Below are positions 46,332-55,263 of a stretch of DNA of 64,000 bases, in pieces. Below the pieces are notes generated by a model. It was not told the DNA's origin. It ran no database searches and was given only the letters and a program-made list of their open reading frames with translations. The position numbers and the translations under genes are program-made. The DNA is from Ulvibacterium marinum (GTDB lineage: Bacteria; Bacteroidota; Bacteroidia; Flavobacteriales; Flavobacteriaceae): NCBI RefSeq assembly GCF_003626755.1, contig NZ_RBCJ01000003.1:935859-999858 (forward strand), written 5' to 3'. Positions within the stretch are counted from its first letter, which is position 1. Each line of letters opens with the position of its first letter.

Positions 46332-47570
46332 TCATTCGGTAATGGCCTGATATATAAACTGACGCATTATGGTTCCATAATAATTGTTATAGGGTTGGAC
46401 CTGTGTCATTAAAATAGCGATAAGTTCTTCTTTGGGATCTACAAAAAAATAGGTGCAATAGGCTCCACTCCAATAATATTGTCCAACAGATCCCAAACTT
46501 TTGCTATCGGCCAAATCCGTTGTAACCCCAAAACCAAAACCGAATCCCTGACCAGGAGCTTGATACAAATCGCCAACCTGATTCATGGTCATAATTTCCA
46601 AAGTCTTGGGACTCAGAAATTGTCTTCCATTCCATTTACCTTCGTTCAACAACATTCGGCAAAAGGTCATATAATCGGAGGCTGTTGAAAACAATCCGTG
46701 TGTTCCTCCAAAAACGGTATTTCCCTGAGTAGGCAGTTGCTGTTCGGAATTGACCATTTTTCCTTCTTCATTGAAATTATGGACGGGTACCCATCTTTTT
46801 TGATTTCCCCTTGAAATATTATATCCCGTATCGTTCATTTCAAGAGGGTCGAACAACCGTTGTTGCAAAAAATCTATCACGGTCATCCCTGAGAAGTGTT
46901 CGATCAATAGCGCCAATACATCCGGGGAAGCACTATAATACCATTGTTCCCCAGGGTGCCCCATAAGAGGCAAACCCACCAAAGTGTTGACCCGGCTCTC
47001 TATATTTTCTTGCGGATTAAAGTATAAGGCTTCCCGCACTTCCTTATCCAAAATAGACCCTCCAAGGCCATGCGAGAAACCGGCAGTATGGGAAAGTATA
47101 TGCGCAATGGTAATTTCGGTATTGGCAGGTTCGGTAGGTCCTGCTTTTCCAAGTTCAAGGTCTTGGGCCACCTTTACGTCCTTAAATTGGGGAAGGTATT
47201 TGGAAACGGGATCGGAAAGAAAAAAATGTCCTTCTTCGTATAGCATCATAAAAGCAACAGTAATTATGGGTTTGGTCATGGACATGATATGAAAGATTCC
47301 ATCTTTCTTCATAGGCGTTTTATCTTTCAAACTACTATTTCCATAGATATTGTCGTGTACTATCTGTCCTTTTCTTGAGACTAGGGAAATCGCTCCGGGA
47401 ATTCTTCCTTCTTTTACTTCCTTCTTTAGAAAGGCATCATACCTGTCCAGACGTTCCGAGGATATTCCGGCTACATCCTTCTTTTCTAGTTGTGCTTGTT
47501 GTCCACGGACAGATATGACAAAAAGGCAAATAAAACTTAAGATAAGAGCAAAATGGTGGCTATTTTTCAT
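46332..47570 (-). CDS. Secreted serine hydrolase (class C beta-lactamase-like)
   Basis: A 412-residue protein with a signal peptide (MKNSHHFALILSFICLFVISVRG). I start it at 47570, since the 18 codons upstream do not fit. It has the beta-lactamase-type SxxK motif (SMTK, ~98-101) and a tyrosine motif (YYSA, ~229), and a likely GG near the C-terminus. This serine hydrolase class acts on esters, D-amino-acid peptides or peptidoglycan stem peptides; lactamase activity is not implied. It lies 73 bp before aquaglyceroporin in transcription order. Confidence 0.87.
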   Translation of the reverse strand: MKNSHHFALILSFICLFVISVRGQQAQLEKKDVAGISSERLDRYDAFLKKEVKEGRIPGAISLVSRKGQIVHDNIYGNSSLKDKTPMKKDGIFHIMSMTKPIITVAFMMLYEEGHFFLSDPVSKYLPQFKDVKVAQDLELGKAGPTEPANTEITIAHILSHTAGFSHGLGGSILDKEVREALYFNPQENIESRVNTLVGLPLMGHPGEQWYYSASPDVLALLIEHFSGMTVIDFLQQRLFDPLEMNDTGYNISRGNQKRWVPVHNFNEEGKMVNSEQQLPTQGNTVFGGTHGLFSTASDYMTFCRMLLNEGKWNGRQFLSPKTLEIMTMNQVGDLYQAPGQGFGFGFGVTTDLADSKSLGSVGQYYWSGAYCTYFFVDPKEELIAILMTQVQPYNNYYGTIMRQFIYQAITE

Positions 47571-47790
47571 TGTTTGGAGTTTTATCCATATGATATAGGA
47601 TATGGCAATATTCGCCAAACCCATAGTGTTTTTCGAATTTCCAAGATACTCTTTTTTCTCCTTTCAATTGTAAGTCTAGAGAAATACCCTTTTTATTTCG
47701 CTTTTTTGTACATTGGATGCCAGCTTTCCCCAACAGAACGAACCATCTAACTATAGGAGTATTTCCAAAATATCCCGACCAACCAAAACG

Positions 47791-49998
47791 ATGACCCTTT
47801 TTAAAAACCTTATTTTCTGTTCTTTTTGCTGTATTTCCGTATCTGTAGTTTCACAGTCTACAAATTCAGATTTGAATACGAGACCTGTAGCAGAAGCCCA
47901 GGCCTTGACCGAGGCCCCATTGATTGATGGTGATGTATTGAACGACCCCATTTGGCAAACCATAGCGCCATTTGATGAAATGGTTCAAGCACAACCGAAT
48001 TTCGGATTACCAGCTACCGAACGAACCGAAATCCGTATTGCCTATACTTCGGAGGTGTTCTTCATTTCCGCAGTTTGTTATGATGCCAACCCGGATGGAT
48101 TGGTGGTCAGTGACGCCCGTAGGGACGCGGATTTAGACAATACAGATGCCTTTATCTTTATTTTGGATACGTATAAGGACAGCCAAAACGGATTTGTGTT
48201 CGGTACCAATGCACTTGGGGTGGAATATGATGCCCAGGTAGATAATGAAGGCCAGGGGAATTTTAATGCTAATCGACAACAGGGAGGTACCATTGGAGGA
48301 TTTAATCTGAATTGGGACGGATCTTGGGAGGTTCGGACAGAAGTAGGGGAGTACGGCTGGAGTGCCGAGTTTGCCATCCCGTTGCGTACACTTCGGTTCC
48401 AATCCGGTAGGGATTGGGGCATTAACTTCCGCAGAAATATTCGCAAGACCAATGAAATTACCTATTGGGCCCCTATGCCCGTAGGACTCGACCTTAAGAG
48501 GCTTTCACTTGCAGGAACCTTAACGGGCTTGGATTTGCGGAGCCCAGGAAATCTAAAATTGATTCCTTATGTCCTTGGTCGTATGGAGAAGGATTTTGAG
48601 GTGACCGATCCCAGTACGGAATGGAGTGCCGATGCCGGAGGAGATTTAAAATATAGTGTTACCCCCAGTTTAACCCTAGACCTTACCTACAATACGGATT
48701 TTGCCCAGGTTGAGGTAGACGATCAACAAGTGAATTTGGATCGCTTTAACCTATTCTTTCCCGAGAAGCGTCCCTTTTTTCTAGAAAATGCAGGCCAGTT
48801 CAGTGTGGGCAGCCCAGGTGAGGTAGACTTGTTTTTTAGTCGTCGAATTGGTATTGGGGATGAAGGTAACATTGTTCCCATTATCGGTGGGGCCAGACTT
48901 TCTGGAAAACTCAACCGGACCAATATCGGTTTTTTGTCCATGTGGACGGAAGAAGTACAGGAAGAGGGCGTAGAGGAAAACAATTTTACCCTGGCCCGGG
49001 TTAATCATGAATTTAAGGGACGATCGGCGCTGGGGGCCGTTATTATCAATAAGGAGGGCTTACAATCCGATGATAATTTCAACCGTACGTTGGCCATAGA
49101 TGGAAAATTGGGTCTGGGCAAAAAGGCGCGATTGGCGGGCTTTTATGCCCGTACCCAAGACCCAAACGATACCATAAATGAACGCTCCTTTAAATTTCAG
49201 GCAGACTACAATTGGAACAATTGGGAATTGAATGCCGCCTATACGGAAGTGGGGCAGGGTTTTAACCCTGAGGTGGGTTTTTTGTTACGTACGGCATTTA
49301 GAAAACCGGAGGCCCGAGTACTTTACCATTTAAGACCTCGAAATCCGGATGCAAAAATATTGGAGTACAGACCTCATATTTCGTATCGCAGCTACTGGAA
49401 CTTCGATAATTTTTTAGAAACCAGTTTTTTACATATCGATAATCATTTTGAATGGAAAAGTGGGTTGGAAATCCATACCGGTGTGAACGTAACCACGGAA
49501 GGTGTTGTGGATGCCTTTGATATTTCCCGTGGGAAAAACGTTATTGTACAGCCAGGCACCTATAATCATGTAGAATCCCAAATCGTATTCTTTACAAATA
49601 GAAGCCATCCCTTTTCGGTGAACCTAAGGTCGGTCATCGGAGGGTCCTTTGGGGGTACACGCTATATTGAGAGCCTTACGGGACGCTTACGTCTGGGCGA
49701 TAAGTTTAATTCGGAGGTTACGTTCTTGTATAACAATTTTCAATTGCCCGTAGGCAATTTTACCGCCAATATTTTGAGAAGTCAACTATCCTATGCCTTT
49801 AGACCCAATATTTATTTACAGGGACTTATCCAACACAATACCACGGATAAACTTTGGGCGGCCAATCTACGTTTTGGATGGTTGCAGCGTGCCAATACAG
49901 GACTTTTTGTAGTTTGGAACTATAACCTTCAGGACGGTGATCCGTTGAACAATAGTTTTATAGTAAAGTATACGCGAATGTTCGATTTGGTGCGGTAA
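47791..49998 (+). CDS. DUF5916 protein with CBM9-like N-terminus
   Basis: A 735-residue outer-membrane protein. The signal peptide ends near VSVVSQ. A carbohydrate-binding-like domain (CBM9-like, LTEAPLIDGDVLNDPIWQTI...FILDTYKDSQNGFVFGTNALG, ~45-190) precedes the DUF5916 region, with LTYNTDFAQVEVDDQQVNLDRFNLFFPEKRPFFLENAGQF (~290-330) and a beta-barrel-like C-terminal half ending in YTRMFDLVR. The family is widespread in Bacteroidota and its role is not established; the carbohydrate-binding part hints at surface sugar handling. The 220-bp divergent gap to the serine hydrolase shows no clear promoter. Confidence 0.9.
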   Translation: MTLFKNLIFCSFCCISVSVVSQSTNSDLNTRPVAEAQALTEAPLIDGDVLNDPIWQTIAPFDEMVQAQPNFGLPATERTEIRIAYTSEVFFISAVCYDANPDGLVVSDARRDADLDNTDAFIFILDTYKDSQNGFVFGTNALGVEYDAQVDNEGQGNFNANRQQGGTIGGFNLNWDGSWEVRTEVGEYGWSAEFAIPLRTLRFQSGRDWGINFRRNIRKTNEITYWAPMPVGLDLKRLSLAGTLTGLDLRSPGNLKLIPYVLGRMEKDFEVTDPSTEWSADAGGDLKYSVTPSLTLDLTYNTDFAQVEVDDQQVNLDRFNLFFPEKRPFFLENAGQFSVGSPGEVDLFFSRRIGIGDEGNIVPIIGGARLSGKLNRTNIGFLSMWTEEVQEEGVEENNFTLARVNHEFKGRSALGAVIINKEGLQSDDNFNRTLAIDGKLGLGKKARLAGFYARTQDPNDTINERSFKFQADYNWNNWELNAAYTEVGQGFNPEVGFLLRTAFRKPEARVLYHLRPRNPDAKILEYRPHISYRSYWNFDNFLETSFLHIDNHFEWKSGLEIHTGVNVTTEGVVDAFDISRGKNVIVQPGTYNHVESQIVFFTNRSHPFSVNLRSVIGGSFGGTRYIESLTGRLRLGDKFNSEVTFLYNNFQLPVGNFTANILRSQLSYAFRPNIYLQGLIQHNTTDKLWAANLRFGWLQRANTGLFVVWNYNLQDGDPLNNSFIVKYTRMFDLVR

Positions 49999-50002
49999 GC
50001 CC

Positions 50003-50455
50003 TTAAACCCCAAACTGTTGCAAATGATGATCCAAATGCTTGGAAAATAAGGTATTCCATTCTTTTTCCGTTAGCGGGCCAAAAGCATGGGATTCTTTAT
50101 TATGAAAATGGGAAGCCCCTAATTGTTGGGTTTTATCCAAATGATCCAGTAAACGCTTTTTTTCTTTTTCAAAATCCCTTTGCCCTTCAATAAGAAAAAT
50201 CGGTGCAGTTCGACTATTTTTTTTGTACGGTTTGGGACCAACGACCACGTTTTTGGCGAATAGTTTGATTAGGAATTTTTGGAAACCTTTGGGCTTGGGA
50301 TGTTTATCCGTATACACCAGTTCATAGGCTACGTTTACGTGAGCCAGCATTTGATCGACACTCATTTTGCCCCAATGATTCTGGGTTTCCGAAGTCAAGG
50401 AGTTGATGCGCGTCTTGATTTGCTTTACATCGTTTTCATCGAAGATATTTTTCAT
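50003..50455 (-). CDS. DUF1569 (DinB-like) protein
   Basis: A 150-residue four-helix DinB/DUF1569-type protein. The N-terminal helix has KMSVDQMLAHVNVAYEL (~30-46), and the C-terminal segment HAFGPLTEKEWNTLFSKHLDHHLQQFGV provides the His-rich metal motif. Family members are often bacillithiol/glutathione-like thiol transferases or of unknown function. The gene end converges on the DUF5916 gene with a 4-bp gap. Confidence 0.87.
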   Translation of the reverse strand: MKNIFDENDVKQIKTRINSLTSETQNHWGKMSVDQMLAHVNVAYELVYTDKHPKPKGFQKFLIKLFAKNVVVGPKPYKKNSRTAPIFLIEGQRDFEKEKKRLLDHLDKTQQLGASHFHNKESHAFGPLTEKEWNTLFSKHLDHHLQQFGV

Positions 50456-50573
50456 GGATATCTTTAATTTTTGGTTGAAATTTCTAAAGTACTAAAAAAT
50501 AAAATTGAGCATGGGGAAACTTTCTTTTTCCTTATAATTTATAGTTAATAGATGACTATCGGTCCATATTCTT

Positions 50574-51206
50574 TTACTTTGGCTCCACTTTAAATCGCAA
50601 AACGGTCTTCAATTTTTCCGGGGCTACTTTTCTAAAATCGGTCAGATAAATTTCCCTATGGTCCTTGGATATTCTGGAAAGATTTTCTTTCTCTGCAAAG
50701 TCTTCCATGACCTTAAAACTTTGGGGTTCATCATCATAACTTCCTATATGCATCATTTGAACACACTTTCCGTCTGTTATCTTTTCAAACGTAACCTGCT
50801 CCAAAAACGAGTGTGGTTTTCTTTTTTTGGTTTGTTCCAACATTTCCAAAAAATAATCATCGGTTACAAAGGATGGCTGTCGGATCATCAACTTAAAAAT
50901 CAGGTCATTTTTATTGATTGTCCCTTTAAACGTTTTTTTAGCTTCCTCGGTAATGTCCCAAATACCCTCCAACGGATAAACCGTATAATCACAATACCCA
51001 CTTGGTTGTTTCTCCTCTTTTTTAAGATTCATTTTTATGGCGTAGGAAACGGAATAGAGGACTCCGATGTATTCGGCGAAAATCTTATTTTGAGGACTAC
51101 CTTCACCTTCTATGGTAAGAAACTTAAATTCAGGGATTTCCACTAATTCCGGCTGGTTCTCGGGTAGATAAATCTTCTTTTCCTTTTTTCTCCATTCATG
51201 TTTCAT
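50574..51206 (-). CDS. GyrI-like small-molecule-binding domain protein
   Basis: A 210-residue protein with a GyrI-like (SOUL/BmrR C-terminal) ligand-binding fold: LVEIPEFKFLTIEGEGSPQNKIFAEYIGVLYSVSYAIKM (~20-60) and KCVQMMHIGSYDDEPQSF (~140-157). No DNA-binding domain is attached. Such proteins bind cyclic or aromatic compounds and may degrade them. The neighbouring AhpD-like gene is 191 bp upstream on the same strand. Confidence 0.85.
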   Translation of the reverse strand: MKHEWRKKEKKIYLPENQPELVEIPEFKFLTIEGEGSPQNKIFAEYIGVLYSVSYAIKMNLKKEEKQPSGYCDYTVYPLEGIWDITEEAKKTFKGTINKNDLIFKLMIRQPSFVTDDYFLEMLEQTKKRKPHSFLEQVTFEKITDGKCVQMMHIGSYDDEPQSFKVMEDFAEKENLSRISKDHREIYLTDFRKVAPEKLKTVLRFKVEPK

Positions 51207-51397
51207 AAAGCAATAGCCTTTAGTTTTGCCTAAATGTATTTAAAAAGTGGAAGTCAAAGGTCGACTGAATCCAATTACTTTTTAACCATTTTTGCGGAAT
51301 TAGCATGGACCACTGTTTTGCTACTTGTTAGGTACATTCCCGAAATATCCATGTATAAGGATTTCTCAAATCCACTTGTCCACGGTAAGTTGCCTTA

Positions 51398-51850
51398 CTA
51401 TTGGTTCACTTTGTAATTCCCTGGGGTGAATCCGAATGTTTTCATCAATCGGTTCCAGGTGTTGCTTTGCGAAATGGTCAATGTTATATAGCAAATCTCT
51501 TCTTTGGAAAAGAAATCGAGCAATGGATTATATATCTCCCCGGATATTGGTTTCCCGTCCAATTGGGTAAGGGCATCGGTGAGATAGAGTACCACCCTTT
51601 CCTTTTCCGAAAAATAAGGTGTCTCTTCCCAGACACATAATGAAGATAGGCGTAATTCCGTTTCATTTAAATGTTTCAACTCTTTGTGGTGCATATCAAC
51701 ACAATAGGCGCAACCATTCTTTTGGGATGTTCTTAGCTTAATGAGCCCCGTTAAATTTTTATCCAGAGGGGATTTGTCGATTAAATCTTCAATAGGTCGT
51801 AGACTTTCAAACATTCCTTTTGGGATATCCTGATATGTAATTCGTTCCAT
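51398..51850 (-). CDS. Carboxymuconolactone decarboxylase family protein (AhpD-like)
   Basis: A 150-residue AhpD-fold protein. The redox/active-site motif is CAYCVDMHHKEL (~47-58: Cys-x-x-Cys with a downstream His). It is related to alkylhydroperoxidase AhpD and to gamma-carboxymuconolactone decarboxylases. In this redox-heavy region (thioredoxin-reductase-like, Fur, azoreductase) a peroxide or quinone-detoxifying role is plausible. AhpD-like genes are the typical targets of ECF41 sigma factors, but the ECF41-like promoter motif was not seen upstream of this one. Confidence 0.88.
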   Translation of the reverse strand: MERITYQDIPKGMFESLRPIEDLIDKSPLDKNLTGLIKLRTSQKNGCAYCVDMHHKELKHLNETELRLSSLCVWEETPYFSEKERVVLYLTDALTQLDGKPISGEIYNPLLDFFSKEEICYITLTISQSNTWNRLMKTFGFTPGNYKVNQ

Positions 51851-51929
51851 GATTCGTTTGTTTTAAAAGTATGGAACAAATTTTATAAATACGGTGAACC
51901 CAAAAATTAAGGTATCTTAAGAAATTCGG

Positions 51930-52502
51930 TCATTTTGTATTCCTTCGTAATTCACTTAAGTACTCCGGTGTAATTTCTAGATAGGAGGCAATCATGTATT
52001 GCGGTACCCGTTGAATGAAGTCTGGCACTGCCTCTGCAAAACTGGTGTACCGTTCTTTACTTCTCATTTGAAGGAAGATATCGCTTTTACGAAGATTGGC
52101 AATCAACATGTTTTCAGTAATAATTCGAAACAGTCGCTCCAATTTAGGATATTTTGAATACAGTTTTTCCAATGTTTCTTTTGATAAATAAAGGACTGTT
52201 GTTTCTTCCAGAGCTTGTAGATATTGGGTTGATGGGGTTTCCTTGATGAAGCTTTCCATATTGGTTATCCACCAGTTGTCTATGGCAAATTGTGTTATTT
52301 TCTCATTTCCCTTTTCATCCATATAATAGGAGCGGACCACTCCTTTGATAATAAAATAGTTGTGTTTGCAAACCGTATTTTCTTCTAGGAGGAATTCCTT
52401 TTTTTGAAAAACTCTTGGCTTGAGTTCGGAATAGATCCCATCTATTTCAGTATCGTTAAATTCCACGTATCTAGCAAAATACGTTTTAATTTGTTCTTTC
52501 AT
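51930..52502 (-). CDS. Crp/Fnr family transcriptional regulator
   Basis: A 190-residue cyclic-nucleotide-binding-domain regulator. The jelly-roll domain has EFLLEENTVCKHNYFIIKGVVRSYYMDEKG (~40-70). The C-terminal region (YMIASYLEITPEYLSELRRN) is the winged-helix recognition segment. No iron-sulfur cysteine cluster as in Fnr is visible. I start at 52502: the extra 17 codons upstream (MNHNFDIHGCS...) do not belong to the family. It lies 82 bp downstream of the reductase on the same strand and may regulate neighbouring stress genes. Confidence 0.88.
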   Translation of the reverse strand: MKEQIKTYFARYVEFNDTEIDGIYSELKPRVFQKKEFLLEENTVCKHNYFIIKGVVRSYYMDEKGNEKITQFAIDNWWITNMESFIKETPSTQYLQALEETTVLYLSKETLEKLYSKYPKLERLFRIITENMLIANLRKSDIFLQMRSKERYTSFAEAVPDFIQRVPQYMIASYLEITPEYLSELRRNTK

Positions 52503-52584
52503 CACATGGGAAATTTTGATAGAACATCCATGGATATCGAAATTGTGGTTCAAAAATAATCTAGGTGAAGTAACGATTTTTTTC

Positions 52585-53493
52585 CTAAAACACCTCCTGG
52601 GTGAGTTCCATATTTACTTTTGCCCCAGCTACATTTCCTTTGTAAACGGCATTGGCCACGGAACGAAAAGCTGTGGTATTGTCACCACAGGCGAAAACAC
52701 CCTCTACGGTCGTTTTTTGAAAATCATCAACCACAATATATCCTTGTTCATTTAATTCACACCCCAAGAAAGATGGGATGTTGGAATGTTGTTCAAAGGG
52801 AGGTCTTGCATAAACGGTATCAAAACCCATTTTTGTATGGTCCTGAAAAACTACATTTTTTACGTGACCATTTTGATGATCTATTTCACCTATTTTGGAT
52901 TCTACGATGGGAATATTGTGTTGTTCAAACTTCGTCCGCTGCTCATCGATAAACTCGGCCTTGCCCGAAGTTAAAATAGTCAGATCTTTTGTTAAATTGT
53001 GAACTAAAGGCACCATGTGGGTCGCGGTATCCCCATTGGCCAAGATAGCTGTTTTTTGATTTCGGTGCTCGTAACCATGGCAATACGGACAATGGATTAC
53101 CGAAATCCCCCAACACTCCGAAAACCCTTTGATGTTAGGCATGATGTCTCGTACTCCGGTTGCAAAGATCAGTTTTTTGCTCCTAAAAGTCTTTTTTGAT
53201 TTCGTCTTGATTTCAAAACCATACCCTGTCTTTTTCCCACTTACGGCAAGATCGTTCTGGAACCTTACAGCCCCATAGTTCTCTACCTGATTTTTGGCAA
53301 GCATAGAAATTCCCTTTGGCGTATTGCCGTCTTGCGTCATGAAGTTATGGGAATGCGGGGTCTGTGCGTTACAAGGCTTTCCGCTATCGATTACCAATGT
53401 TTTTTTTAAGGAACGTCCCAAGGTCATAGCTGCCGAAAGACCGGCATAACTTCCACCAATGATGGTTACATCATAAATAATGCTATCTGCCAT
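52585..53493 (-). CDS. FAD-dependent thioredoxin-reductase-like oxidoreductase
   Basis: A 302-residue flavoenzyme resembling thioredoxin reductase. FAD binding is GGSYAGLSAA (~13-22), the redox pair is CPYCHGYEH (~136-144), and ATGVRDIMP is the NAD(P)-linked strand. The C-terminal FAD segment is GVFACGDNTTAFR (~264-276). It lacks a clear second GxGxxA/G NADPH signature, like the gliotoxin-type or bacillithiol-disulfide-type reductases. It is divergent from a Fur-family gene, with a palindrome over its promoter. Confidence 0.88.
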   Translation of the reverse strand: MADSIIYDVTIIGGSYAGLSAAMTLGRSLKKTLVIDSGKPCNAQTPHSHNFMTQDGNTPKGISMLAKNQVENYGAVRFQNDLAVSGKKTGYGFEIKTKSKKTFRSKKLIFATGVRDIMPNIKGFSECWGISVIHCPYCHGYEHRNQKTAILANGDTATHMVPLVHNLTKDLTILTSGKAEFIDEQRTKFEQHNIPIVESKIGEIDHQNGHVKNVVFQDHTKMGFDTVYARPPFEQHSNIPSFLGCELNEQGYIVVDDFQKTTVEGVFACGDNTTAFRSVANAVYKGNVAGAKVNMELTQEVF

Positions 53494-53558
53494 TTTGTTT
53501 TATTTTGAATAGATGGGTAAAATGCCCAATAGTACTATTGTACTCTCAATTTTTTTGG

Positions 53559-53588
53559 CAAAGTTAATCGTATTTTTTATTATTGCAA
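53559..53588 (-). promoter_or_regulatory. Promoter (-33/-7) of the thioredoxin-reductase-like gene
   Basis: On the minus strand TTG at 53588-53586 and TAACTTTG at 53566-53559 are separated by 19 bp, a textbook Bacteroidota promoter. The TTG is inside the palindrome at 53577-53605, so a bound repressor would block it. Confidence 0.65.
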
Positions 53589-53605
53589 CATAGTCGCAAT
53601 AATAA
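53577..53605. promoter_or_regulatory. 29-bp palindrome, probable Fur-family operator
   Basis: TTATTATTGCAAC (53577-53589), a 3-base centre ATA, then GTCGCAATAATAA (53593-53605): 13-bp arms with one mismatch. It lies between the divergent reductase and Fur-family genes, over the reductase -33 element and immediately before the Fur-family ATG. Size and symmetry are like Fur/PerR/Zur boxes. Confidence 0.75.
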
Positions 53606-53608
53606 ATT

Positions 53609-53986
53609 ATGAATCGTAGAAGTACACCAACAAAAGAGGCCGTATTTAATTTGCTTAAGGAAAGTGGCAAAGCACTGAGTCATGATGCCATCGAAACGGA
53701 AATTAAAATTGATATTAATCGGGCAACGATTTATCGGGTTTTAAACCGTTTTTGTGAGGATGGGGTCGTACACAAAATAGTAGCGGAGGATGGCAAGCAA
53801 TATTTTGCCGTTTGCACGAACTGTGACAGCAAAAAGCACCGTGACCATCATTTTCATTTTCGTTGTAGGCGTTGCCAAAAAATAGAGTGTTTGCAGGAAT
53901 CTGTCCACTTCTCCGCTCCCAAAGGGTATATCATTGAAAACATGAATTGTATCCTAACCGGAATTTGTAGCGATTGTTCCTTATAA
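53609..53986 (+). CDS. Fur-family transcriptional repressor
   Basis: A 125-residue metal-dependent regulator. The N-terminal winged helix holds KEAVFNLLKESGKALSHDAIETEIKIDINRATIYRVLNRFCEDGVV (~9-55). The metal-binding core reads HRDHHFHFRCRRCQKIECL (~73-91), with a second Cys pair near the C-terminus (ICSDCS), i.e. structural zinc. Whether it is iron-, zinc- or peroxide-sensing cannot be decided by eye. The palindrome over its own upstream region and the divergent redox gene suggest that it represses both. Confidence 0.92.
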   Translation: MNRRSTPTKEAVFNLLKESGKALSHDAIETEIKIDINRATIYRVLNRFCEDGVVHKIVAEDGKQYFAVCTNCDSKKHRDHHFHFRCRRCQKIECLQESVHFSAPKGYIIENMNCILTGICSDCSL

Positions 53987-53994
53987 GTTTTCCT

Positions 53995-55164
53995 TTAGTT
54001 ACTATCACTAGAAAAATGATGGGCTATGGCCCTGTAAGGATAACCTCCATAACCTCGATTGGCAAATTGAACGATTATAATGTTTTCCTTTGGGTTTACG
54101 TAAAGGCGTTGCCCTCTTAAACCTTCTGCCGAATAGTCCCCTTCATAATTTTCCTGGGGTAGCCACCAATAGTATTGATGTGTTGCTTTTTGCCAACCTT
54201 TTGCTGTGTTCCCCCTATTCTCCTTGTTAATGGTAGTACTTTTATTCACCCAATCTGAAGATAGAATTTGAACCGTATCCCGTATCCCCTCATTGAGGTA
54301 TAACCTCCCAATTTTAGCCAAGTCTATGGCCGTACATTGGAAACTGCTCGGGGAGTTTTCAAGACCACCTTCTCTGTCAATACCCCAACTTCCCCCATAT
54401 TCGGCCCCGACAGGTTTCCAAATTTCACGTTCAAAAAACTCGGAAACATTAGTTTTTGTAGCTCTTTCCAAGACCCAGGTCAAAAACAAAGGGTCAAGAT
54501 TACTATATTTCCAACGTGTCCCAGGGAGGGTATCCGCTTTGACCTTTACTAAATCATGCTTTAGGTCATTGGTATAGTAGAATCGCGCTTCATCACAGAA
54601 AAGATCGGAAACAATCCCTTTTCCGGCCCGTTTGAATTTTAAACCTGATTTCATATTCAACAGGTCCTGAATAGTGATTTCGGCAAAATTAGGAAGGTCT
54701 TTAAGCTCGGGCAGGTACTCAATGACTTTTTGTTCGGTGTCTTTAATATACCCCAGATCAATGGCCTTTCCCGTTAAAATTGAAATCATGGTCTTTCCAA
54801 TGGAGAAGGTATTGGATACCGTCTTTCTATTGTATTTTCCCCTATATTTTTCATAAACAAGGGTATCGTTCTTAATCACTAGAAAAGCAAGTAAATCACC
54901 TTTTTCAAAGTATTCCGAAAATGGAACATATTGGCTTTCCCAATTTTGAACCATCACGGAGTCCAGTTTGTTTCCTTTTGAGGTATCTATGGCAAAACTA
55001 AAAGGAGTTGAACTTGGGCTTATTTCTCTTGTGGGAAAGCTTTTATAGGTATCTACCTCAGGTTTTTGGTACCATGCTATCTTAAATAATTGTGGATTGA
55101 TTGCCCATGATACTGTTACCAAAATGGTAAGACAAAGAAAAGCAATGCCTACAACTTTTTTCAT
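53995..55164 (-). CDS. Secreted serine hydrolase (class C beta-lactamase-like)
   Basis: A 389-residue protein with an N-terminal hydrophobic signal-anchor (ending near VSWA). The SxxK motif is SIGKTM (~121-126) and the tyrosine motif is YSNLD (~220). The C-terminal region VNPKENIIIVQFANRGYGG carries the third motif. Active-site residues are intact, unlike the paralogue at 61.2 kb. Likely an esterase or D-peptidase acting outside the cytoplasm. It converges on the Fur-family gene with a gap of 8 bp. Confidence 0.87.
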   Translation of the reverse strand: MKKVVGIAFLCLTILVTVSWAINPQLFKIAWYQKPEVDTYKSFPTREISPSSTPFSFAIDTSKGNKLDSVMVQNWESQYVPFSEYFEKGDLLAFLVIKNDTLVYEKYRGKYNRKTVSNTFSIGKTMISILTGKAIDLGYIKDTEQKVIEYLPELKDLPNFAEITIQDLLNMKSGLKFKRAGKGIVSDLFCDEARFYYTNDLKHDLVKVKADTLPGTRWKYSNLDPLFLTWVLERATKTNVSEFFEREIWKPVGAEYGGSWGIDREGGLENSPSSFQCTAIDLAKIGRLYLNEGIRDTVQILSSDWVNKSTTINKENRGNTAKGWQKATHQYYWWLPQENYEGDYSAEGLRGQRLYVNPKENIIIVQFANRGYGGYPYRAIAHHFSSDSN

Positions 55165-55263
55165 TCTTTTTAATGATTATCGGTAGTATGTTTACTGTAT
55201 GGAGTGCCTTAGCAAGCTACCGCGGTCCGTATTTTGTGATGGATTCCTTTTTTCCCAGTTAGG

